This document shows positions 10,290-20,900 of a DNA stretch of 64,000 bases, one piece after another (positions within the stretch are counted from its first letter, which is position 1; every line of letters begins with the position of its first letter). The translations under genes and the position numbers were made by a program. The DNA lies in assembly GCA_902984215.1 (NCBI GenBank), contig CADWAF010000710.1, positions 60,362-124,361 of the forward strand, in the 5' to 3' direction. The stretch is from Willaertia magna. Lineage: Eukaryota > Heterolobosea > Eutetramitea > Acrasida > Naegleriidae. The notes under the pieces were generated by a model that saw only the letters and a list, made by a program, of their open reading frames with translations, did no database searches and was not told the DNA's origin.

Positions 10290-12593
10290 TTAATTCATAT
10301 TGTATACATTGACAGTACAATCACTACCACAGGTAGCTAACATATTGCAATTCTTATTTGTCAACCATTTCATTCCCTCAATGGATGATAGATGTTCTTT
10401 ACCGTATTGTAATAACTTTTTAGTTTTTAAATCCCACACAAATAAATAACCATTTTGAGTAGAAGCCGCAATTCTTGTTCCTTTTCTTTCTATTGACATG
10501 TATGTTAAAGTATGCCAATCTAATCCATATTCATTAGTTTTAAATAAAGCATATAATCCCCATCTATTGTAGCTATGTTTAATTAAATGATGATCATCTC
10601 TATATGTTTCAATTGTTTGTAAAGTATCATGTAATTGATGATAATGATGGTAATGATGTTCTTCATCAATAAATTGACTATTTAACTTCCAAACCATTAC
10701 ACTACAATCATCTGCACAAGTAGCAATAATTTCCCCAACATCCTTAATAAACATCCATTGAACAGCAGTCACAGCTGTTGTATGTCCAGTTAGACAATGT
10801 ATTTGATTTCCCATAAAATCAAATATCCTAGTTGTTTGGTCTTCACTACAAGTTGCAATGAATCTATTATCTGGACTAAAACAAATTGACCAAATTTCAC
10901 TAAATTTTGAAATGGATCCAAATCTTAGATCTTTGTTAAGGAAATTAGGTTGGTGTGCAACAATAGCTAATCTAATACGCATTAAACTACTTTCTACATC
11001 ATCTTCCATAATACAAACCATTCCATTGCTAGAACCACAAGCTAATAATTTTGGATTTTTACCATTACACCAACTAAGACAGGTAATGTCAGATGTCAAT
11101 GAAAATTTAATATTTCCAAATGGTTCAGTAATAGTTTCCATTGTATCTAAATTAATATTCCAACAATGTACATTCTTATCTAATGAACCAATATAAACTG
11201 ATAATAATCTTGTTTTTAATTTTAAATTAGTATTACCACTATTTATTTCATCTTCTTTTACTTCAAAAGAATGAGGGTGCCATTTACAACAAATTGCTCG
11301 AACTGAAGCTGGAACAAAAGATGTTAAAATTGGCTCATGTGATAATAATTTATCATGTTCTACTTCTTCATTATTATTATCTTTTGTTATTTTCCATAAC
11401 ATGATTTGTCCAGTAAAATCACCAGTTACTAAAAATTCACCATCTGGAGAGAAATCTATTCCACAACATGTTAAATCATGATATCTATTACTATTTATCT
11501 TCTTTCCTTTATTTAGACATATCGTTTTATTATCTTCACTATTATTTTCTAAATTGAGATTACTAGATGTTAAGGTTGGATATTCAACAATATTAAATTC
11601 AGAATCTAAATAAGTCCATAATAAACTTTCTTCTTTTATCCATTCAAAATAATATAATGTTATTCCTGAATTATCAATTGTAAATTGTTTTTCTAATTTA
11701 GCAATTCTATTATTATCGTTTTCTAAATTATTAAATGAATATTTATCAATTGTTTTCTTTTCACAATTATGTAAATATAAATCATTATTATTATTAAATT
11801 TCATTACAAAAATAGTACCTTTTCCAATTGCATTAAAATTACAATATTCTTTTAATTCAATTTCATTACTTTTATTTTTAAACAGTTGATATAATCTAAT
11901 GGAGCGATCTTGAAAAGAAACTGCCACTAAATCATCTGTCACATTTCTTTGTATTACTGTACATAATGGACCACTATCATTTAAATTAAAGAATTGATGT
12001 TTTTCTAATTTATTGTTATTATTTAATTTATAAAGTGAAATATCTACTCCTAAATCTTTCTTTTGTTTTACTTGTTCAACTGAAAAGATGAAATAATCAT
12101 TTTCATATTTTAAAATACATGACATTTGAAAATGTCCCTCAATTTGATCTAATAATTGTAAAGAATTATTTGAATATTCAAATAAAGCAACTGTTCCAAT
12201 TAATCCTTCAGAACAAATTATAAATTTAGTTCCGTCCATACTCCAAAAACCACACATTGTATGTTCTGAATTTTTTAACTTTACACTTTGAATACATTCA
12301 AATGGTAAGTTAATATCATCATTATATTTCCATAATTTAATTTCACCTGTGTAAGATGCACTTATAATTATTGATTTATCTTTTGGATGTTCTTCTAAGA
12401 TTGTTACAACATCTGAATGAGCTTGAAAAGATAAAAATCTTTGATTTTCTTTCCATCCACAAATTGTAGGACCAATCGGTGCATAAAATTTATTTAAATC
12501 TTTACAAAAACCAGCACAAAAACGCGGTGTTAATACTCCAAATATATTTTTAATTTGTAAAGGAATTCTTTCTTCTACTGCCGAACGCAACAT
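10290..12593 (-). CDS. WD40-repeat propeller protein, unnamed
   Basis: A single-exon frame of 767 residues starting at ATG 12593. Many WD-type repeats run through it, for example SASYTGEIKLWK near residue 80, TGDFTGQIMLWK near 395, CSEDQTTRIFDF near 585, CADDCSVMVWKL near 630 and CGSDCTVNVYN at the very end. The count suggests two seven-bladed propellers. Such proteins are scaffolds. I could not place it in a named family: it has the size of Elongator subunit ELP2 but not its characteristic motifs. The 3' third was duplicated to 4278-4532, where the copy is decayed. It is followed 166 bases upstream on the same strand by the NMD3-like gene. The protein is complete and shows no break. Confidence 0.85.
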   Translation of the reverse strand: MLRSAVEERIPLQIKNIFGVLTPRFCAGFCKDLNKFYAPIGPTICGWKENQRFLSFQAHSDVVTILEEHPKDKSIIISASYTGEIKLWKYNDDINLPFECIQSVKLKNSEHTMCGFWSMDGTKFIICSEGLIGTVALFEYSNNSLQLLDQIEGHFQMSCILKYENDYFIFSVEQVKQKKDLGVDISLYKLNNNNKLEKHQFFNLNDSGPLCTVIQRNVTDDLVAVSFQDRSIRLYQLFKNKSNEIELKEYCNFNAIGKGTIFVMKFNNNNDLYLHNCEKKTIDKYSFNNLENDNNRIAKLEKQFTIDNSGITLYYFEWIKEESLLWTYLDSEFNIVEYPTLTSSNLNLENNSEDNKTICLNKGKKINSNRYHDLTCCGIDFSPDGEFLVTGDFTGQIMLWKITKDNNNEEVEHDKLLSHEPILTSFVPASVRAICCKWHPHSFEVKEDEINSGNTNLKLKTRLLSVYIGSLDKNVHCWNINLDTMETITEPFGNIKFSLTSDITCLSWCNGKNPKLLACGSSNGMVCIMEDDVESSLMRIRLAIVAHQPNFLNKDLRFGSISKFSEIWSICFSPDNRFIATCSEDQTTRIFDFMGNQIHCLTGHTTAVTAVQWMFIKDVGEIIATCADDCSVMVWKLNSQFIDEEHHYHHYHQLHDTLQTIETYRDDHHLIKHSYNRWGLYALFKTNEYGLDWHTLTYMSIERKGTRIAASTQNGYLFVWDLKTKKLLQYGKEHLSSIEGMKWLTNKNCNMLATCGSDCTVNVYNMN

Positions 12594-12759
12594 TTGAATT
12601 TATTTTTTTAAAATTTTATTTTTTAAAAATCACGTTTTTAAAGTTTTTCATTTTTTTTTTCGTTTTTACAAAAAATCAGCAAGAACACTTTACAATTTCA
12701 TGAATGACAATTATTTTGTAATGGTTATTAATAATTATTTTATTATTGAAGAATAAAAA

Positions 12760-14142
12760 TTAAATTTTCCATTCTTCTAATAATTCTTCCAAACGCACTC
12801 TTGGACCCTTTTCATCAAATTTAATTCTTTTAGCAATACTATTTGAATTTTCATGTTTAAATAATAAAACTTTAGATCTAACATCTTGATCTTCTTCTAA
12901 TTCATTTAAGAAATCTTCATAATCCTTATTATCTAAATCTGTTATACAAAAATGTTGTAATTTCCAAATACGTTGAATTTCCCATTCATATTTCTTTCTT
13001 ACAACAATTACATCAGGTATTATTAACTTTTTATAACTATTTAAATCATCGTTATTTAAATTAGCATTCTTTAAATCATAACCATAAACAGTATCACCTA
13101 CTTCAAATAAATGTGCTAAATGAGAGAATGTATGTACCTCTGGTGAAACACCTAATTCACTAGTTTTAACAATTGTTAACTCTCCAGATTGAAATCTACC
13201 TGCTTGTGAACAAATAATTCTACCTTTTGCATTTCTTTTCATTTCAATATCATTAATAGTATATTCAATTAATTGTGAACTTGTAAATAATGATTTAAAT
13301 GGATTTTGAAAATAATTTTGTGACGTAATCTCACCTGTCTTTAAAGTAAATGGATCAATAAAATGTAAACTATTTGTTACTTTATAACAAATAACTAAAG
13401 GACCCATCTGTCCTAAACTTGTATAATATCTTTGTGGTAGACAAACTAAATCACCTTTACAGATAGGTGCAATCTCAATGTAATAAGTTTCATTTTCATT
13501 ATTATTTGTTGAATTTAAAACACTACCTGAACCTCCTCCAGCACCATGATGAATCATTGATTTATTTTGTAAATCTCTAATAGGTAATAAATTATTTAAA
13601 TATTTAATAAATCCAATAACATTACAAGTTGTATAGTTCATTTCACCTTCATTATTATTACCTTCTGTATTATTATTATCTTCTTTACTATTATAGGCAT
13701 TAGGTCTATATAAAACATCAAATCCATGAGCAACTTTTTCAAAATAAAAATTTGGAAATTTTTTTGCAATGTTATGTTTAATAAATAATTGTTCTAAAAA
13801 ATATAAAGTTCTTTCATGCGTTGTTTTTTGCCTAATTTGTATAATTGGTTTATCAGAATTTCCAGATATTTCTAATTGTTTTTTTTTCTTTTGTGTTAAA
13901 CGATTTGCTTTTTTCTTTTTTTTAGAAGTATGTTGTTGTTCTTGATAATTATTTCCTTCATGAACTTGTAATTCTTCTTCAAAATCTGTTACATCCATTG
14001 AGTTTGTAGTATTTGATTTATTATTATCTTTTCTTTTACGTTTACCACCGGGTTTATTATTTGGATTAGTAGGGTTGCCACCAGCTCCGGCAGGTTTCTT
14101 CTTAATTTTTGCTCCAGCACCACTGTTCTTCTTGTTGACCAT
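12760..14142 (-). CDS. NMD3: NMD3-like 60S ribosome export adaptor, zinc-ribbon part replaced
   Basis: 460 residues from ATG 14142 (an in-frame TTG four codons upstream is not credible). From about residue 102 on it matches NMD3: QIRQKTTHERTLYFLEQLF, then a segment like the conserved EIVPICKDDLV, then VTNSLHFIDPFTLKTGE and the SDLGV-like domain, ending in an acidic LEELLEEW tail. NMD3 carries pre-60S subunits through the nuclear pore to CRM1. In known NMD3 the first about 165 residues hold CxxC zinc ribbons that contact the ribosome. Here that part is absent. In its place is a Lys/Asn/Gln-rich, disordered tail with several poly-Lys runs. No upstream exon with CxxC codons is visible in 14143-14619. 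It may be a divergent true NMD3 or a paralogue. Confidence 0.82.
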   Translation of the reverse strand: MVNKKNSGAGAKIKKKPAGAGGNPTNPNNKPGGKRKRKDNNKSNTTNSMDVTDFEEELQVHEGNNYQEQQHTSKKKKKANRLTQKKKKQLEISGNSDKPIIQIRQKTTHERTLYFLEQLFIKHNIAKKFPNFYFEKVAHGFDVLYRPNAYNSKEDNNNTEGNNNEGEMNYTTCNVIGFIKYLNNLLPIRDLQNKSMIHHGAGGGSGSVLNSTNNNENETYYIEIAPICKGDLVCLPQRYYTSLGQMGPLVICYKVTNSLHFIDPFTLKTGEITSQNYFQNPFKSLFTSSQLIEYTINDIEMKRNAKGRIICSQAGRFQSGELTIVKTSELGVSPEVHTFSHLAHLFEVGDTVYGYDLKNANLNNDDLNSYKKLIIPDVIVVRKKYEWEIQRIWKLQHFCITDLDNKDYEDFLNELEEDQDVRSKVLLFKHENSNSIAKRIKFDEKGPRVRLEELLEEWKI

Positions 14143-14619
14143 TTTTTCCTTCAAATTTTACCTTGAACAGTTAATTTATCTCAAGGAAAAGCTATTCCCT
14201 CGACACAGACCAACAGTTGTACAAGTGTAATGGTGTATACGTTGCGAGGTAATGGGACTGATAGTAGTTCATTATTAAAGCAGGTTTTGAGTTGAAGAAG
14301 AAGAATATCAACAAACGAGATTTATAGAAAATTGTTTTAAAAGAATTATCTCTTTTATATTAACACGCAGGTATGACAAAAGAAAGCAAATGGGTGTCAA
14401 TAATTTAAACCTAGCATATTCCAAAAAACAATTATGCCTTCTTTTATGTTCCTGTGAATATCAAAATTAGTTCAAGAACTTAAAAATCACTAAAAAAAAC
14501 CAAATTTAAAAAACCATTTAAAAAACTGAGCCTGTTCTAGTAAAAATTAAAATATAAAAAAAAATTAAATCAACTTGATTAAAACTTAACTAACTAACAA
14601 TTAAATTAATTTATACAAA
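14143..14619. promoter_or_regulatory. Divergent intergenic region, NMD3-like / PPDK
   Basis: 477 bases between genes read away from each other. Composition is intermediate. I looked on the minus strand for a missing zinc-ribbon exon (paired Cys codons) and saw none. The last about 120 bases before PPDK are A-rich, as in most 5' leaders in this window. No specific operator motif is recognised. Confidence 0.4.
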
Positions 14620-17407
14620 ATGTCCCAACCTCAAAAGTTTTGTTATTTCTTTGGATTAGATCCTATTACTAAAGGTAATTTAACTGAAGGTAATAGAAAT
14701 ATGAAAGATTTATTAGGTGGAAAGGGTGCAAACCTTTCTGAAATGTGTAACCAAGGTATACCTGTCCCTCCAGGTTTTACTATCAGTACTGATGCATGTG
14801 AAGCATTCAATCAACACAATAATATTGCCTCAAATATTGATTTAGATGATCATCAATCAGTTGAAATGAAAGAACAAAAACTTCCAGAACAAATTGTACA
14901 AGAAGTAAATGAATATTTAGCTAAATTAGAAAAAGTAATCGGAAAGAAATTTGGAGATGATCAAAGTGGTGATGAAAAGGTTTTATTAGTAAGTGTTAGA
15001 AGTGGTGCTGCCGTATCCATGCCGGGTAAGTAATATTCATCTATTCATATTCATCTAATAATAACATTAAATAGGAATGATGGACACTATTCTTAATCTA
15101 GGCTTGTGTGATAAGAATGTAGCTCAAATGACTAAAAATTTTAATGGAAATGAAAGATTTGTTTGGGAATCATATAAAAATTTAATACAAATATTTGGTG
15201 ATGTAGTTATGGGTGTAAAATATTCATTATTTGAAGAAAATATTACAAAACAAAAATTAAAGAATGGAGTTAAATTAGAATTAGATTTAGATGTAGATTC
15301 AATTAAAGAAATTGTTAATGATCATAAAAAAACAATTTTAGAACAAACAGGTAAAGAATTCCCTCAAGATACAAAAGTACAATTATTTGAAGCTATTAAG
15401 GCAGTATTTAGATCATGGACAAATAAGAGAGCTATTCATTATCGTCACATACATAATATTCATGGATTAAAAGGTACCGCTGTAAATATTCAATCAATGG
15501 TATTTGGTAATTTAGATCAAAACTCTGGAACTGGTGTTGCATTCTCTAGAAATCCAGCAACTGGTGAAAATAAATTTTATGGAGAATATTTATTACAAGA
15601 ACAAGGTGAAGGAATTGTTGCTGGATTAAGAACACCTGAAAAGATTGAAGAATTAGAGAAAGCATTCCCTGAATGTTATAAACAATTAACTGATATTAGT
15701 CATCGTTTAGAAAAACATTATAAAGATATTCAAGATATGGAATTTACAATTGAAGGAGGTATTTTATACATGTTACAATGTAGAAATGGTAAGAAATCTG
15801 CACATGCTGCTTTAAGAATTTATTGTGATATGTTAGATGAAGGTTTAATTACTGAAGAAGAAGCTATTTTAAAGATTGATGCTCCTCAATTAGATCAACT
15901 TTTACATAACTATTTATCTGAAGAAGAACAAAAGAAACATACACCAATTGCACAAGGTTTACCTGCATCTCCAGGTTGTGGTGTCGGTAGAATTGCTTTT
16001 ACAAGTGAAAAGGCAGTTGAAATGGCAAAAGATAAAAAGACTAAGGGTGATGTTATTCTTGTAAGAACCGATACAAGTCCAGAAGATCTTGCAGGTATGA
16101 CTGCATCTGCAGGTTTCTTTACAACTAATGGTGGTATTACTTCACATGCAGCTGTTGTTGCAAGACAAAATGGTAAATGTTGTGTTTCTGGATGTGCTGC
16201 CTTAATTGTTAATGAAATTGAAAATTATTGTACAATTAATGGTGTTGAATTTAAAGAAGGTGATTTTATCTCTATTGACGGTAGTACTGGTTTAGTTTAT
16301 AAAGGAGCATTAAAAACATCAGAACCAACATTATCTGGTGATTTTGGTAGAATTATGGATATTGAAAAGAAATTTAGAACTATGGGTGTTTTTGCTAATG
16401 CTGACACAACTAATGATGCTAAAAGATCAATTGAATTTGGTGCTGAAGGTATTGGTTTATGTCGTACTGAACACATGTTCTTTGAAAAGAATAGAATTAT
16501 TGATATGCGTAGAATGATTGTTGCAACTTCAGAAGAGAAGAGAGCCGTTGCTATTCAAAAATTAAAAGAATATCAAAAGACTGATTTCAAAGGTATATTT
16601 GATGTAATGGATGGAAGAAAAGTTACTATTAGATTACTTGATCCACCTTTGCATGAATTTTTACCACATGATGAGCATGAAATTGATGAACTAGCTCAAA
16701 GAAGTGGTGAAGATAAACAATTAATTTTAAGAAAGATTGAAGAATTACAAGAAAAGAATCCAATGATGGGTTGTAGAGGATGTAGATTAGGAATAACTTT
16801 ACCAAAGATTACACAAATGCAAGCAGAAGCTATCTTTGAAGCTGCCTTAGAATCCTCAACTCATGTTAAAGTAGATATTATGATTCCATTAATTTCTACA
16901 ATTCAAGAATTAAGACATCAAAAAGAAATTATAGATCGTGTTGCACAAAAGATGTTAAAGAATGCACCAGAAGATAAAGTTCACTTCCGTATTGGTTGTA
17001 TGATTGAAACTCCTCGTGCAGCTATCTTAGCAGGAGAAATTGCAACAGTTGCTGAATTTTTCAGTGTTGGTTCAAATGATTTAACTCAAATGTCATTTGG
17101 TTTCAGTAGAGATGATGCTTCTAAGTTTTTAAAGGAATACTTTGATATTGAATTAATGCAAAATGATCCATTCCAAGTTTTAGATCAAGAAGGTGTTGGT
17201 CAACTAATTAAGATGTCAGTTCAAGCTGGAAGACAAACTAGACCTTCTTTAACGGTTGGTCTTTGTGGAGAACATGGAGGAGAGACTGCCTCAGTTAAGT
17301 TCTTACATACTTGTGGATTGAATTATGTAAGCTGTTCACCTTATAGAATTCCAATTGCTCGTATAGCTGCTGCACAACAATCTATTATTTCTAAGAAACA
17401 AAAATAA
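14620..17407 (+). CDS. ppdK: Pyruvate, phosphate dikinase
   Basis: Two exons, 14620-15025 and 15075-17407, joined by a 49-nt GT-AG intron that falls inside the conserved SGAAxSMPGMMDT motif and restores it exactly. The product is 912 residues, a normal PPDK length. In order it has the ATP-grasp nucleotide-binding part (GGKGANLSEM near residue 30), the phosphohistidine domain with GGITSHAAVVAR (His493), and the C-terminal PEP/pyruvate barrel with GCRGCRLGI and GLCGEHGGE (Cys866, the proton donor). The enzyme interconverts pyruvate + ATP + phosphate and PEP + AMP + pyrophosphate. In protists it gives ATP- or pyrophosphate-linked glycolysis or gluconeogenesis. No organelle-targeting peptide is evident, so it is probably cytosolic. 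It is highly supported. Confidence 0.98.
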
Positions 17408-17920
17408 TTGTAAATGATTTAATAAATTATAATAATTTATCTGTAAATTTGGATCAATGTTATTATTGACAAGGGTAGTGAAAAATGACATATGCATGAA
17501 TTTGGGAATGGTGAAATTAATTATTTTTACTATTTAATGCCGTGGTTCTTTTATATTTTCACATCACACAACTCCAGCAAGCCAAATCTTTACAACTTTC
17601 AAACAACTCGTTTGCAACCTGCGAAAAAATTACTGTGTAGTTGTTTTTATTATTGTTTAGTTATTCAGAAGCCCAATAAACACTAAAACATAGTTCTATG
17701 CAAGTTATTAAAAACCAGAATTCAGTCAACAGCTCTTTAGCTAATTCGTTCTTCACCAGTGAAATATTCGAAGTCGATTGGTGATGCAAAACGTATTCTT
17801 GTTGCCATTTTTAAAAAAATTTCATTTGTCAAAAGTTAAAGCACTTTGAAAAAAAAATTAAACCTCTCACTGTCTAACTATACCAATAAAATATTAGGTG
17901 ATATTAGAGAAACAAACTAG
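17408..17920. other. Intergenic region PPDK to receptor gene, no firm gene
   Basis: 513 bases. A plus-strand frame at 17492-17686 has no motif and I do not support it. The only item of note is a 23-codon minus-strand frame at 17737-17808, listed separately. The rest should be the 3' end of PPDK and the promoter of the receptor gene. Confidence 0.4.
17737..17808 (-). CDS. Possible micro-ORF or relic N-terminus (MATRIRF...)
   Basis: From ATG 17808 the minus strand reads 23 codons (MATRIRFASPIDFEYFTGEE, then RIS) before TAA. The composition is far less AT-driven than surrounding spurious frames and looks like the start of a real protein. No splice donor follows directly. It could be a relic first exon of a duplicated gene, an upstream peptide, or chance. 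Low confidence. Confidence 0.2.
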   Translation of the reverse strand: MATRIRFASPIDFEYFTGEERIS

Positions 17921-20900
17921 ATGACAACGAATCTCTCTTTCTTTTTATCTCTACTATCAATACTTTTCTTTTTCATTGCACTATCTCAACAACAATACGA
18001 ACCAGTATGTTATGGATTTAATGCAACAAGTCAAAGTGCTTGTGTTGGTAATTTAGGTACTTGTCTCTATAACAATAAGTGTTCTTTCCCTTCGGTACCT
18101 GACTACTTTTACGCTGTAGGTAAAAATGATAAAAAACAATTTAACGGTACGCTAAGCCTTTCTACAGGAAGAACAAAGTATGCGGAACAAGTCTATACTG
18201 CTGAACATACATTGTATTATATCAGTAAGATGGCATCTACTCATAGTTTAATAATTGATTTTAATGGTGAACCTGTATATTCTGGTAATGATAATACTGG
18301 TTTAGAAGATAGTTTAATTAGTGCTAATTTAGGTGGAGAAGTAGGTATTGCTTTTATGGGAGATGATAATGTAACTGCTGTAGTTACAGTTAATAGTAAA
18401 GTATTTGTTAGAGGAAGTAATTTATATAATAATTTAGGTTTAAATACTGAAACAAAATTTGTTCATGATCTTACATTAATGTCTAATTCCACTAATGATA
18501 TTTCTATTAATAGTTATAGTGGATGTTCTGTAGTTTATTCAAATGGAAATTATGATTTAATTACATTTGGTTTAATTAATTATGCTTTATTAAATAATAC
18601 AGTTTTATTAGATGAAAATAATATTAATTCAACTGTCACTCAAAGATCAAGTTTATTACCTAGAAATTTATTAGTTGATAGTTCAGGTAATTTTGATGTA
18701 TTGAAATGTGAAGTAACAAAATATAATTTATTATTATTAAAAGATAATGGTGATTTATATATTTACGGATTTGGTAGTAATATTACTGAACTATCACATC
18801 TCTACAATTGTGGTGATAAACAATGTATTGATTGGAGTAAGAGTTTAGTAAAAAATAATGTAAAAACTTTTAAATGTTCCTTTACTGGTTGCGCATTAGT
18901 AACTAATGACAATAAGGTATTTACTTGGGGACAAAACAATAATGGTCAATTATGTAGTGCGGAATATGGTTGGAAAGCTCCAACCCAACTTGATGTTCCA
19001 TTTAGTTCAAATATTGTTCAAGTCACAATTACTAAAAATAATTTATATATTTTAAACGATGATGGTTTTGTTTATGGATGTGGTGCTAATACTTATGGTC
19101 AAATGGGTACACCAAATTTTGCAACTAATTATAATGCATTAACTAGAATTGTTATTCCAGGACAAAGATATAAAATTTGGCAATTGGCAGATGGTATTGA
19201 TAGTGAATATCTTTTAATGTTCCCTGGAATGAATTGTACTGATTTATATGGTGGTGAACACTGTTCTTTACCTTTATTTAACTGTTATGGAAAGGATGTT
19301 CTCTCTGCTTGTGGAAATGGTACTTGTGCAATGAACAATACTTGTTTCTGTAATGATGGGTATGCCGGTAATGAATGTCAATTTCCAAAATGCTTCGATT
19401 TTGATTCAAATCAAACAGCTGTTTGTAACTCTCACGGTCAGTGTGTAGCCCCTAATTCATGCAAATGTCAAGAAAAGTGGACTGGTTCAATGTGTGAAAA
19501 ACCAATTTGTTATGGTTATTCTGCACCAGATATTAATTTATGTAATGGTAATGGTTCATGTATTGCTCCAGACACCTGTCAATGTAATTCATTTTGGACA
19601 GGAAATAACTGTAGTATTCCATTGTGCGGTGGAGTACCCGCTAATGAAACAAGTGTTTGTACTGCTCATGGTAAATGTATCGCCCCAAATTCTTGTAAAT
19701 GTAATCAAGGTTGGGAAGGAAATAACTGTGAAACACCTTGTAATGGTTGTGTAACAATTTCATGCTTTGGAATTTTACAAAATGAAACAAGTACAGTTTG
19801 TAGTGGAAAAGGTACATGTTTTGCACAAGATAAGTGTTATTGTAATGGAGGATATGATGGTAAACAATGTGAAATTCCAATTTGTTTCGGTGCTTTGGCC
19901 AACTCAACTTTTGCTTGTAGTGGTAATGGTAATTGCACTGCTGCCGATGTTTGTTCTTGTAAAAAAGGATATACAGGTCCTATTTGTGCAACAGCCCAAT
20001 GTTATGGATACGATGCCAACAGTTCTAGAGTTTGTAGTGGAAGAGGTATTTGCTTAAGCCCAGACCATTGTAATTGTAACTACACAATGTTCCAAGGGGA
20101 TGTATGCCAATATTTAGATTCTTCAATAGAATTTAGTTTCGATTTTACAAGTGCCACTTTTACAGGTACTTCACTCTCAGCATTTACCTTAGTAAAAACA
20201 ACTAACAGTGAAGTTAACCAAAATATTTTCAGTACTTTGTACATGAAAATAGTTTACACAGCTGAAATAATCACTAGTCAACAATCAAGCATTCCATTAT
20301 CAGTTTCTTCTGCTTCATTTAACCAACAGCAAGCATCAATAAGCTTATCTGAGTCTGCAATTAATAATATTCCTTTGGGCAATTTTGACTTAAAAATTAC
20401 AGCTAACATTACTGGACTTGTTGGGTACAATAAGACTAATCCATTCGTTATCACTAAAAGATTTAGAAAGGATGGTGATGCTACCCCAGTTGTCACCCTC
20501 GATAAATCTAGTCCTGTAATTTTACCAAAATCAGCCACAATTTCTTTGAATGCGTACATTAGAGATTCTTATTATACTCAAAATAGGTTAAACAGAAATG
20601 ACATTTCCATGAAATGGTATTATACTATTGGCTCAGTTACAAAGACTTCTGGTAGTAAAACTCAAGATTCCCCTTTGACATTTACTTATACAGGAAATGC
20701 CAATGAAGTTTTTGCTGAATATCTCACCTCAAGTGTTTCCAACATAACTGTTAGTTTCAAATTTGTCTATCAAAGATATGCTGGTGAACCAGAAAACATA
20801 ATTGCTGCCAATACCAAGTTCGTTGACGTAGTTATTCTTAATGATGATAACGCCCCTTTAATCTCAATTGAAACCTTCCCTCGTTTGCAATATTTGTTAG

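Noticed and set aside
10290..12593. Elongator subunit ELP2
   Set aside because: Size and double-propeller layout fit, but I could not see ELP2-specific motifs, so only WD40 protein is claimed.
19494..20057. Plus- and minus-strand frames over the EGF repeats
   Set aside because: Out-of-frame shadows of the regular Cys repeat of the receptor gene.
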